Source of the DNA: Paenibacillus macerans
GTDB taxonomy: Bacteria > Bacillota > Bacilli > Paenibacillales > Paenibacillaceae
Length of the DNA: 64,000 bases
Assembly (NCBI RefSeq): GCF_900454495.1
Contig: NZ_UGSI01000001.1
Location: 3,410,001 to 3,474,000 of the forward strand
Direction of reading: 5' to 3'
The notes below the pieces were generated by a model. The model made no database searches. It was not told where the DNA came from and saw only the letters and a program-made list of their open reading frames with translations. A program made the translations under genes and the position numbers. Below are positions 1-7,498 of the stretch, piece after piece (within the stretch, counting starts at the first letter, position 1; the number at the start of each line of letters is the position of its first letter).

Positions 1-672
1 CCGGATACGGACTATTATAACCGGTTTGAGAGCGGATCATTTATCCCATGGGCCCGCTTTGACGAGGACACAAACAGGGCGTCGATTCCCGGCGGCGGAA
101 AAGCGGAGGCCAGCGGCCTCATCTGGACGGAGCAAAACGCCAAAAACCGGCACAACGTCAGCAAACCGACCCGCGGCATCGTGCTGGAGCGCAGCGAAAG
201 CGCGGCAAGGGGCGGCGCCGGCTCCGTTTACGCTCTGCAATGGGAGCAAGGCGCCCCCGTTCCCGGGCCGGGCGGGTCCGCTCCCGAATGGTTGTCCTTT
301 TCATTGGCGGCCTTAAACCATGAACTTGAACCAAACGATTCGGGGGCTGCCGATGCGGCCGCTTCTGCGGAGATCAGCGTAGAGCTGACCGACGGCCATG
401 GCACATCCGCCGTCCTGCCATTGTCCGCATTTATGGACAGGGCTCCGCTTCCGGAGACCACTTTCACAATTCATCCGTGGCTGGAGCGGAACCTGTCGGA
501 AGGCAAATACAAGCATCCGACCGAAGCGGTATTCCAAACCTGCCGCCTGCCGTTAGCGGCCTTCGCCGCGGCGAAGCCGGGCTTTGACCCGTCGCCCGGC
601 ATTACCCGCCTGGCCTTCCGCTTGAATGGCGGCCCGGCCAAAATCATGCTGGACAACATCGGGGTATATTAA
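1..672 (+). CDS. C-terminal part of a large protein of unassigned function (5' end outside window)
   Basis: The reading frame is open from base 1 and ends at TAA 670-672, so about 223 codons of the 3' end are seen. There is no membrane segment and no motif I can name. The composition (many G, P, A, S, alternating hydrophobic strands, W and F at regular intervals) and the ending ILDNIGVY-like strand (KIMLDNIGVY) look like a beta-sandwich of the carbohydrate-binding type that closes many secreted hydrolases of Paenibacillus. This family resemblance is from memory and is weak. An internal ATG/GTG start around 181 is possible, but the upstream frame codes equally well, so I treat the gene as continuing outside the window. 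A strong terminator follows directly. Confidence 0.6.
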   Translation, partial: PDTDYYNRFESGSFIPWARFDEDTNRASIPGGGKAEASGLIWTEQNAKNRHNVSKPTRGIVLERSESAARGGAGSVYALQWEQGAPVPGPGGSAPEWLSFSLAALNHELEPNDSGAADAAASAEISVELTDGHGTSAVLPLSAFMDRAPLPETTFTIHPWLERNLSEGKYKHPTEAVFQTCRLPLAAFAAAKPGFDPSPGITRLAFRLNGGPAKIMLDNIGVY

Positions 673-723
673 AAACGCTTATTCCCTTCGGCCTATCTAC
701 AGGCCGGGAATAAGCGTTTTTTT
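671..723. terminator. Bidirectional rho-independent terminator
   Basis: A 15-bp arm (AACGCTTATTCCC core) at 671-685 pairs with GGGAATAAGCG at 706-717, with an inner GGCCT/AGGCC stem. It has an A run on the left and a T run on the right, so it can serve both the plus-strand gene that ends at 672 and the minus-strand regulator that ends at 739. Confidence 0.9.
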
Positions 724-738
724 ACAATAAGGCGCGTA

Positions 739-1290
739 TTATTCAGGTTTAGGTACGAGCTGGTAGATGTCCCCGCTTTCCATCGTATCGATCAAACGGT
801 CCAGCCACTCGTAATATTTTACCGCTTCCCTCATTTTGCGAGCATCTTCCTCCAGCACCTTGCGAAGCGGTCCTTCCGGCTCGCTCGCCAGACAGCGGTT
901 CAATTCATCCAGGGAACGGCGCAGCACCAGAATGTTGCCTTCCACGGCTTTTCTCCATTTAATGGCAAAAAAGTCCGTAAACGTCTGATACCAATCGTAT
1001 TCGACTTCATATAAGTCCTTGCGCGAGCCTTTCTCCCATACTTTATTCACCATTTTGAGATCAAGCAGCGTTCGCACGCCCGTGCTCATGCTGGTCTTGC
1101 TCATACTCATTTCGACGCCCATCTCATCCAGGGTCATCGGCTTATCCGCAAAAAAAAGCAGCCCGTACAAATGGCCCGTTGATAGAGAAATGCCATATAA
1201 GTCCATATTTCTGCCAATCGCTTCTATAACACGCTTGCGTACCTTCATTAATGACGCATGCTGTTCTTCCGTGAGCTGGTCCAAGCTCAT
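739..1290 (-). CDS. GbsR/MarR-family transcriptional regulator next to the glycine betaine importer
   Basis: This 183-residue protein has the GbsR layout: a winged helix-turn-helix at about residues 36-97 (PMTLDEMGVEMSMSKTSMST carries the recognition helix) followed by a long helical C-terminal half. GbsR proteins of Bacillus repress choline uptake and oxidation genes and respond to choline or betaine; OpcR and OpuAR are close relatives that control betaine importers. The gene is transcribed divergently from the opuA operon with about 340 bp between the two starts, which makes opuA its likely target. The ATG at 1290 is preceded by TAGGAGG at good spacing. Family assignment is firm; the ligand and target are inferred from position. 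Confidence 0.88.
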   Translation of the reverse strand: MSLDQLTEEQHASLMKVRKRVIEAIGRNMDLYGISLSTGHLYGLLFFADKPMTLDEMGVEMSMSKTSMSTGVRTLLDLKMVNKVWEKGSRKDLYEVEYDWYQTFTDFFAIKWRKAVEGNILVLRRSLDELNRCLASEPEGPLRKVLEEDARKMREAVKYYEWLDRLIDTMESGDIYQLVPKPE

Positions 1291-1384
1291 GCTTGCAACC
1301 TCCTATTCATTGCGAACCATGATTCTATGGTGTTGGCGCCATCTAACACTGCGTAGTCTAACGCTTATTCTATCTTAAGGAAAG

Positions 1385-1417
1385 CCTGCCGAAATGTAAA
1401 GAAGCGACTTCGGCAGG
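1385..1417. promoter_or_regulatory. 9-bp inverted repeat in the gbsR-opuA intergenic region
   Basis: CCTGCCGAA at 1385-1393 faces TTCGGCAGG at 1409-1417 across a 15-base gap. There is no T run, so it is not an ordinary terminator. It lies in the 338-bp space between the divergent regulator and opuA and could be an operator or a leader hairpin. The rest of the gap (1291-1628) holds no gene. Confidence 0.4.
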
Positions 1418-1507
1418 ATATGGGAGCATACGAGAGTTATCCGTAGATTCGTTACGTTCAGTTTTTTCTGTACGTTCCTTACGTACGGATTTGAGCTTTG
1501 ATATATG

Positions 1508-1535
1508 TTTGTTTTACCTGTTAGACTGTTATACA
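1508..1535 (+). promoter_or_regulatory. opuAA: Possible sigma-A promoter of opuA
   Basis: TATACA at 1530-1535 is a fair -10 box. Sixteen bases upstream TTTGTT is a poor -35, as expected for a regulated osmotic-stress promoter. The assignment rests on box similarity only. Confidence 0.35.
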
Positions 1536-1628
1536 TAGGTTGATGCGATGCTGACCGCTTCGCCTTGCTTTTTGCTGCAGCGAAGTCAGGCATCGGAGGG
1601 CAAAGTTGTTAAGAAGAGGAGTGAATAT

Positions 1629-2876
1629 ATGAGTAAGGAAATATTGCGTGTCCATGAAGTAAGCAAATTGTTTGGCCCGCACGCGGAGCAGGGCATACCT
1701 TTGCTGAAGCAAGGTTATACGAAAGAACGCCTGCTTAAAGAGAAAGGCATTACGATTGGCGTCGGCCAGGTGAGCCTGGATATCCGCGAAGGGGAAATTT
1801 TCGTCATCATGGGCCTGTCCGGCAGCGGCAAATCGACGCTTGTGCGGATGCTGAACCGGCTCATCGAACCTACGGCAGGTGAAATTCTGCTGCACGGACA
1901 GGACTTGCTGAAAATGAATAAATCGCAGCTTCGCGAAGTGCGGAGAAAATCGATCGGCATGGTGTTCCAGAAATTCGCCTTGTTCCCGCACCGCACGGTG
2001 CTGCAAAACGTGGAATACGGGCTTGAAGTTCAAAAAGTAAACAAAAGCGATCGGAAGGAAAAAGCAATGCAGGCGCTGGAGCTCGTCGGACTGAAGGGCT
2101 GGGAAAATCAATATCCCGAGCAGCTTAGCGGCGGCATGCAGCAGCGGGTCGGTCTGGCCCGGGCGCTGGCCAACGACCCGGAGATTTTGCTGATGGACGA
2201 AGCGTTCAGCGCGCTGGATCCGTTGATTCGCCGCGACATGCAGGACGAACTGCTCGAGCTGCAGGAAAGAATGAAAAAAACGATCGTCTTTATTACGCAC
2301 GATCTGGACGAAGCGCTGCGCATCGGCGACCGGATCGCGCTCATGAAGGACGGCGCGCTGGTGCAGATCGGAACGCCGGAGGAAATGCTGACGAACCCGG
2401 CCGACCGCTACGTCGAGCGGTTCATCGAAGACGTCGATCTGTCCAAAGTGCTGACCGCCGCGCGCGTGATGCGGCGTCCGGAGACGATTTACCCGGACCG
2501 CGGGCCGCGGGTGGCCCTGGAGCTGATGCGCGAACGGGGAATCTCCAACCTGTTTGTCATCGACCGCAGCAAGCGCCTGCTCGGCGTCATTACCGCCGAG
2601 GACGCCTCGTCCGCGGCGAAAACCGGAGCTTCGCTCAGCGACATCCTGATTCAGGACGGTCCGCGGGTTATGCCGGATACCGTGCTGAGCGATTTGTTCG
2701 AGGTCACTAGCTCGTCCAAAGTGCCGCTGGCGGTTGTGGACGAACAGGAACGCCTGCTTGGCGTTATCGTGCGCGGCGCCGTGCTCGGCGCGCTTGCCGG
2801 AGAAACTCATCATGAGACGAAGGAGGTGACCGGTCATGAACTCGATTCCGAAGTTGCCGCTAGCCGACTGGATTGA
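1629..2876 (+). CDS. opuAA: Glycine betaine ABC importer, ATP-binding subunit with CBS domains
   Basis: OpuAA powers uptake of glycine betaine or related osmoprotectants at the cytoplasmic membrane. From ATG 1629 (GAGGAG just upstream) the protein has 415 residues. It shows Walker A GLSGSGKST at about 62-70, Q-loop near 114, signature LSGGMQQR near 166, Walker B ILLMDE near 186 and the switch histidine in FITHDLDEA. Residues from about 290 on form a CBS pair, the ionic-strength sensor of OpuA-type importers. The frame is open further upstream to 1548, but only 1629 has a ribosome site. The 3' end overlaps opuAB by 41 bases, showing translational coupling. Confidence 0.93.
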   Translation: MSKEILRVHEVSKLFGPHAEQGIPLLKQGYTKERLLKEKGITIGVGQVSLDIREGEIFVIMGLSGSGKSTLVRMLNRLIEPTAGEILLHGQDLLKMNKSQLREVRRKSIGMVFQKFALFPHRTVLQNVEYGLEVQKVNKSDRKEKAMQALELVGLKGWENQYPEQLSGGMQQRVGLARALANDPEILLMDEAFSALDPLIRRDMQDELLELQERMKKTIVFITHDLDEALRIGDRIALMKDGALVQIGTPEEMLTNPADRYVERFIEDVDLSKVLTAARVMRRPETIYPDRGPRVALELMRERGISNLFVIDRSKRLLGVITAEDASSAAKTGASLSDILIQDGPRVMPDTVLSDLFEVTSSSKVPLAVVDEQERLLGVIVRGAVLGALAGETHHETKEVTGHELDSEVAASRLD

Positions 2877-3678
2877 GTCGATCGTCGATTGGATGAGCAC
2901 GTATTTGGGAGGATTTTTCGACGGCTTGTCCCTGGTGATCGAATCGATCGTGAATTTCTTTGCCGGTTTGTTTTTGCTGCCTCACCCGCTTCTGTTTATC
3001 GCCATCATCGGCATTCTCGCTTATTTGATCGGCAAATGGAAGCTTGCCTTGTTTACGGTGATCGGTTTTCTGCTGATCGATAACCTCGGTTATTGGCAAG
3101 AAACGATGAACACGCTTGGCCTTGTCATCACGTCGGGGCTGATTTCGATCCTGCTGGGGATTCCGATCGGGATTTGGAGCGCCTACAGCAAAGTTACCCA
3201 CCGGATCATCGCACCGCTGCTTGATTTCATGCAGACGATGCCGGCGTTCGTGTATTTGCTGCCGGCCGTTACCTTTTTCAGTCTGGGGGTCGTTCCCGGC
3301 GTCATCGCCTCGGTCATTTTTGCGATCCCGCCGACAATTCGGCTAACCTATCTGGGCATCAAGCAGGTGTCCGGCGAATTAACCGAAGCGGCCAACGCTT
3401 TCGGCTCCACGTCCTGGCAGAAGCTGTTTAAGGTCGAGCTGCCTTTGGCGATGCCGACGCTGATGGCCGGGGTGAACCAAACGATCATGCTGTCGCTGTC
3501 CATGGTCGTCATCGCGTCCATGATCGGCGCGCAGGGAATCGGGGCCACCGTTTACCGGGCCGTGACCCAGCTTAAAATCGGTCAAGGCTTCGAAGCCGGT
3601 CTGGCCGTCGTCGTACTCGCGATCGTGCTGGACCGCTTTACGCAAAATTTGTTGAAATCCAAAAAAAGGGGAGATTAA
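2836..3678 (+). CDS. opuAB: Glycine betaine ABC importer, permease subunit
   Basis: A 280-residue integral membrane protein with several hydrophobic segments and the binding-protein-dependent permease signature: the EAA loop is ELTEAANAFGSTSWQ near residue 180-195, where the permease docks on OpuAA. The N-terminal stretch before the first membrane segments matches the OpuAB/ProW style. The start ATG 2836 has an excellent AAGGAGGTGA upstream, placed inside the end of opuAA. opuAC follows after one base, so the three genes form one transcript. Confidence 0.93.
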   Translation: MNSIPKLPLADWIESIVDWMSTYLGGFFDGLSLVIESIVNFFAGLFLLPHPLLFIAIIGILAYLIGKWKLALFTVIGFLLIDNLGYWQETMNTLGLVITSGLISILLGIPIGIWSAYSKVTHRIIAPLLDFMQTMPAFVYLLPAVTFFSLGVVPGVIASVIFAIPPTIRLTYLGIKQVSGELTEAANAFGSTSWQKLFKVELPLAMPTLMAGVNQTIMLSLSMVVIASMIGAQGIGATVYRAVTQLKIGQGFEAGLAVVVLAIVLDRFTQNLLKSKKRGD

Positions 3679-3679
3679 G

Positions 3680-4594
3680 ATGAAAAAAACGAGGAACCTG
3701 ATGATGCTGGTAGGATTGGCCGGAACGCTGCTGCTGTCCGCCTGCGGTCAAACGGGCGGCACCAGTGCCGGAAGCAATGCCGGCGGAAACGCGGCGGCCG
3801 GCTCCATCGGCAAACAAGTGAACTACGAAATCATCGGCATCGATCCCGGCGCGGGCATCATGAAAGCGACGGCCAGCGCAATCGAACAATACGGACTTAG
3901 CGATTGGAAGCTGATCGAAGGCTCCGGCGCGGCGATGACCGCGATGCTGGACAAAGCGGTTAAAGCCGAAAAACCGATTATCATTACGGGCTGGACGCCC
4001 CACTGGATGTTTGCCAAATACGATCTGAAATATTTGGATGATCCGCAAAAAGTGTACGGGGAAGCCGAAGAAATTCACACCCTGGCGCGCAAAGGCCTGA
4101 AAGAGGATCAGCCGACCGCCTATGAATTCCTGGACCGTTTCGAATGGACTTCGGACGAAATGGGCGAAATGATGACGGCGATCCAGGACGGCCAGGACCC
4201 GGCCGAAGCGGCCAAAGCTTGGGCGGACAGCCACGAGGACCGCGTGAACGGTTGGACCCAGGGCTTGACGCCGGTGAACGGCGATAAGCTCAAATTGAGT
4301 TATGTCGCTTGGGATTCGGAAATCTCCAGCACGAATTTGCTGAAATACATCCTTGAGAACAAGCTTGGCTATAAGGTAGAAGCGCTGCAGGTCGAAGCTG
4401 GCCCGATGTGGACCGGGGTTGCCGGTGGCGACGTGGATGCGACCGCGGCCGCTTGGCTGCCGTTGACCCACGCGGACTACTGGGATAAGTACGGCGATCA
4501 GTTGGAAGACCTGGGCCCGAACATGACGGGTGTGAAAACGGGGCTTGTCGTTCCAAGCTACGTCGATATCAATTCGATTGAAGATTTGAAATAA
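3680..4594 (+). CDS. opuAC: Glycine betaine-binding lipoprotein
   Basis: OpuAC is the extracytoplasmic receptor of the importer. It starts with a lipoprotein signal ending in LLLSAC, so Cys22 is the lipid-carrying residue, followed by a flexible G/S/A-rich linker. The mature part has the OpuAC fold with tryptophans in GWTPHWMFAKYDLKYLDDP (about residue 105-123), the region that forms the aromatic cage for the quaternary ammonium group in this family. The length of 304 residues fits the Bacillus protein. A hairpin terminator closes the operon. Confidence 0.93.
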   Translation: MKKTRNLMMLVGLAGTLLLSACGQTGGTSAGSNAGGNAAAGSIGKQVNYEIIGIDPGAGIMKATASAIEQYGLSDWKLIEGSGAAMTAMLDKAVKAEKPIIITGWTPHWMFAKYDLKYLDDPQKVYGEAEEIHTLARKGLKEDQPTAYEFLDRFEWTSDEMGEMMTAIQDGQDPAEAAKAWADSHEDRVNGWTQGLTPVNGDKLKLSYVAWDSEISSTNLLKYILENKLGYKVEALQVEAGPMWTGVAGGDVDATAAAWLPLTHADYWDKYGDQLEDLGPNMTGVKTGLVVPSYVDINSIEDLK

Positions 4595-4610
4595 ACATGA
4601 TCCGCAAAAG

Positions 4611-4643
4611 AAGAAGCCGCCCCTATTCGGGACGGCTTCTTCA
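4611..4643 (+). terminator. Terminator of the opuA operon
   Basis: GAAGCCGCCC at 4613 pairs with GGGACGGCTTC at 4629-4639 with one mismatch and a short loop; T-rich sequence follows. Confidence 0.75.
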
Positions 4644-4735
4644 TATATATCAATTAAGAAGAGGGAGTATTTAAAATATATCATTCCTTGCTTAAAGGAA
4701 CCTTACAGAAAGCTGAAAATTACCTTAAATTACGT

Positions 4736-4903
4736 GTTCAAAAAGTCGGCTTTTCAGCACCAAGAAGGTTGGATGAAGCTAGGGACTGAGGAGCGGAGCG
4801 TACGTTTTGGGTACGTGAGCACCGGAAGGCCCGGCTGAATTCAAGATTCGATGTCGAATCCGCTTCTTGACCTGCTTCGTGATCAAAAGATGACTTTTTG
4901 AAC
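4736..4903. repeat. 168-bp dispersed repeat with 12-bp perfect terminal inverted repeats
   Basis: GTTCAAAAAGTC at 4736-4747 is the exact reverse complement of GACTTTTTGAAC at 4892-4903. No reading frame of note lies between. A half copy carrying the same 12-mer (49414-49425) lies 44 kb away in the window, which shows that the sequence is dispersed. It fills the gap between the opuA terminator and the small gene at 4987. Confidence 0.65.
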
Positions 4904-4986
4904 TTCCTCTTAAATTATAAATGGCCAATTCCAAAGCTAATCGATTGATTTATAGATGCCGATAAAACCGGGTAGGAGGTGAGAAC

Positions 4987-5166
4987 ATGGATATCGCAGC
5001 AGCGTCAACCGCTATGAGCCAAGCCAAACTGTCCCAAGCCGTCGGCATCCAAGTGCTGAGCATGGCCAAAAACCAGGCCGAAATCCAAGGCCAGAACCTG
5101 GTGAAAATGTTGGAGCAAAGCCAGCTGGATCCCAACCTGGGCAAACATTTGGATATTAGAGTATAA
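4987..5166 (+). CDS. Small YjfB-family protein (putative motility-associated)
   Basis: A 59-residue reading frame starts at ATG 4987 after AGGAGGTGAG and ends at TAA 5164-5166. The sequence begins MDIAAASTAMSQAKLSQAVG and continues as one amphipathic helix rich in A, Q, M and L, matching the small YjfB proteins of Bacillus and Paenibacillus, which are listed as putative motility proteins and often sit under the motility sigma factor. The biochemical role of the family is unknown. A perfect terminator follows at once, so this is a single-gene unit. Strong ribosome site, family-like sequence and terminator together make it a convincing gene. Confidence 0.85.
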   Translation: MDIAAASTAMSQAKLSQAVGIQVLSMAKNQAEIQGQNLVKMLEQSQLDPNLGKHLDIRV

Positions 5167-5178
5167 AATCGCAACCGC

Positions 5179-5213
5179 AAAAAACCGTCCGATGATGAAG
5201 TCGGACGGTTTTT
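5179..5213. terminator. Rho-independent terminator between convergent genes
   Basis: AAAAACCGTCCGA at 5179-5192 pairs with TCGGACGGTTTTT at 5201-5213 around an 8-base loop. A and T runs on both sides allow use from both strands (small gene from the left, secreted protein gene from the right). Confidence 0.9.
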
Positions 5214-5237
5214 AAATCTTTGCCGCGAATATTCCGC

Positions 5238-6254
5238 TTAGGACATAACGCCGTTCGCCGGGATTTGCTGCCACGAATAAAATTTGCCTTTTTTGTTGAT
5301 TTTGCCGACCAGCGTGGGGGCTCCTTTTTTGGTGAACGTATATTCGTTAGCTTTGATCGTTACCGAGTAGCCTTTCAGATTGATCGAAAAGATGGATTGA
5401 ACCGCCGGTTTGGCCACGGACAGGGCTTTAGCCTTGCTCAGCTTCGGTTTGGCAAACGATTTGGCAAAATCCTTCTCATCGTTCCAGTCCTCTCCCGTGA
5501 TATTCAGAACCTCCCAAACTTTGCCGGTCTTCGCCCCGATCAGAACATGGTTAAAGTCGTTGTCGTCCTGATAATTCCATATGAACTTCTTATCCCCTTC
5601 CTTCTCGCGAGTGACGAAGTTGAAAGGTTTGGTGGAGCTGATCCCCAACGCTTTCAGGGCGCGGGAAGCTTTGTTGTTCGACTTCGCATTGGCGCTCTTC
5701 AAAGAATAGGAAATACTTGCTTTAATGGCATTGTTATTGTCCAAGTCGATGTACAGGTTTTGGGCATTGCCGAAAAATACCCAGTAATTGCGCAGCTGTT
5801 TATCCTCTTGGTACGGGGAGTAGGACCGCCAGAGCGCTTCGGGTTTGAATTTTTTGTCGGTGTCAAAAGTTTTCAGAAAGGACGTTACACGAGAACTCAA
5901 AGTTTTGTCCATCACTTTATCCATATCGTCGGCCTTATAAATAATCGACGTGGACTCCACCCGGTTTTTCTCGGGGTTGTAGAGTTGGCTGAAAGTTGCG
6001 TCGGTCTTCCCGCTCAGCGTCCCCTCAAAGACCCAAAGATTTTCGTCTACGCTGGTAAACGTAATTTTCGAATTCGGAGCCAGCTTGTTCAGCGCATCCG
6101 TAAGTTTATCCGAGACGGCCTGATCGATGTTCGGCGCGGTTTGCCCGTTTTGCTCCACCGATTGGGACAGCTGTTCCTCGGCGTGGATCGGGACCGCGGT
6201 AAACATAAGCGACAGTGCTGCGGCGGTTGCTGCGATTGATTTCCATTTCTTCAT
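5238..6254 (-). CDS. Secreted protein of unknown function
   Basis: A 338-residue protein with a clear Sec signal peptide: KK near the start, a hydrophobic core and a cleavage site after VPIHA (residue 25). The mature part is lysine- and asparagine-rich and beta-strand-like, with two halves that each end in a stretch resembling the PepSY/YcdB type of repeat (for example GKVWEVLNITGEDW). I do not recognise a named family or an active site. The ATG at 6254 follows an AGGAGG-containing leader. The gene stands alone between a shared terminator and a gene-free region. Confidence 0.75.
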   Translation of the reverse strand: MKKWKSIAATAAALSLMFTAVPIHAEEQLSQSVEQNGQTAPNIDQAVSDKLTDALNKLAPNSKITFTSVDENLWVFEGTLSGKTDATFSQLYNPEKNRVESTSIIYKADDMDKVMDKTLSSRVTSFLKTFDTDKKFKPEALWRSYSPYQEDKQLRNYWVFFGNAQNLYIDLDNNNAIKASISYSLKSANAKSNNKASRALKALGISSTKPFNFVTREKEGDKKFIWNYQDDNDFNHVLIGAKTGKVWEVLNITGEDWNDEKDFAKSFAKPKLSKAKALSVAKPAVQSIFSINLKGYSVTIKANEYTFTKKGAPTLVGKINKKGKFYSWQQIPANGVMS

Positions 6255-6447
6255 ACTCCTTAAATTCCCTCCTGTGCTAAATGTGAGTCATCAATTTATA
6301 TAACGTATGAAGTGAGGAGAATGTTGCCAATTCGCTAAAAAAGCCTTTTATTAATTTGCTAATGGTAATGACTAGGACAGCATTTTCCGGCTGTACGCAT
6401 ACTATCTAAAGATTAAGAAGGTCCGAGGTTAGCTAGTTTGATATAAC

Positions 6448-6869
6448 TCTTAAGGCTCAACCTAATAATCAGCGCTTGACAGGGAGGGCCGGTAACCGAT
6501 CATGACAATAAATATCGGCAGATCAATATCCGCTTTCCGGACGCTTTGCACGATTATCCCGTTTGATCCGGTAGCAGAGAGGAAGATAAATTTAAGAGAA
6601 GAAAATAGGTTTGGAGAAGCGTACATGTTCCGAGATCGTTAGGCAGGTTTGTCAGAAGGAGGTTTAGGAGAAGTGGAGCAGAGCTGACGGGAGGATTTGG
6701 AGGCAAGACACCGGGAAAAATGATTGGGCCGTGATATGATTACCGCCCCCCCTCTCCCCCTGAACAAGAGGGATAATCGTGCAAAGCAGCAGGCAGGGAT
6801 ACCAAGACACGAACGCTATCATAATTTATTTTGTCAAGCACCGATCTCGGTTTTGAGCCACTCTTAAGA
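6448..6869. mobile_element. 422-bp MITE-like element related to the IS at 19106-20940
   Basis: The ends carry imperfect inverted repeats made of the same three blocks in the same order: TCTTAAG, GGCTCAA, GCTTGACA at 6448-6481 on the plus strand and at 6869-6832 on the minus strand. Inside, CTTTGCACGATTATCCC occurs at 6544-6560 and, inverted, at 6770-6786. The same 17-mer occurs twice, also inverted, inside the IS at 19.1-20.9 kb, and flanking bases agree too (TTCGTGTC and TCCCTGCCTGCTG outside one copy, GTTTGATC inside the other). No gene is present. It looks like a non-autonomous derivative; that is an inference. Confidence 0.55.
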
Positions 6870-7026
6870 CTTAATTTATGTTCATCGTCCCTCGCTTCGG
6901 TTCAATTTCTTGCGAAAAATGTGAAGTTTTGTCCTAATTTTATTTTCAAAGGGCCGACGGAAAAGTATAATTGGGTTATTAAGCAACTCCCTCGCCGATG
7001 AGGAACACGATGAGGAGTTTTGTACA

Positions 7027-7365
7027 ATGAGCAACGCGGAGCTAAAAGAAATGCTACAATTCGTCATAAACGAGTCCTAACAGCCGGTAAAGGATGACAT
7101 TCGTTCAGTGAAGGATGAAATCCAACTGCTGAAGACAGGACAAGAAGAACTGCGGCTAATCACTAGCGCGATTCGCGACCGGCAGGAAGAAACCGACGCC
7201 AAGCTTGAAGCGTTATGCCTGGACGTGAATCATATGCACGGCGATCTGGTCCGGATTGAGCAAAAGCTGGACGAAAACGAGTCCGAACTTCGGGGGGATG
7301 TCCGGTTCCTTAACCATCGGATCGCCGATCTCGAAATGGAAGTCGAAAAATTAAAAAACCGGTAA
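7027..7365 (+). pseudogene. Coiled-coil protein gene interrupted by an in-frame TAA at codon 18
   Basis: ATG 7027 has a good GAGGAG 9 bases upstream and starts MSNAELKEMLQFVINES, but codon 18 (7078-7080) is TAA. The same frame continues QPVKDDIRSVKDEIQ and stays open to TAA 7363-7365. The downstream part is one continuous heptad-like helix rich in E, K, L and D. Bacillus and Paenibacillus carry many short coiled-coil proteins of this kind that begin in the same way, so the original gene was about 112 residues. An internal ATG at 7108 could still give 85 residues, but it lacks a clear ribosome site. I call it a pseudogene or a gene with a nonsense mutation. Confidence 0.65.
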
Positions 7366-7370
7366 TGCGA

Positions 7371-7402
7371 ACCGCCAGGGAAATTGCTCTGGCGGTCTTT
7401 TG
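7371..7402 (+). terminator. Terminator after the coiled-coil gene
   Basis: ACCGCCAG at 7371-7378 pairs with CTGGCGGT near 7389-7396, followed by CTTTTG. Confidence 0.75.
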
Positions 7403-7498
7403 TTCCGATAGCCCGTCTTCAAGCCCCGATTTTTAGGTTGAGCCCTTTTATGCCCCGTTAATCCCGGGCCACCGCTCGTCCAGACCGGGAAGCTGCAG

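Noticed and set aside
3638..4684. 348-codon minus-strand frame over opuAC
   Set aside because: Antisense to a clear gene, no ribosome site, no recognisable protein.
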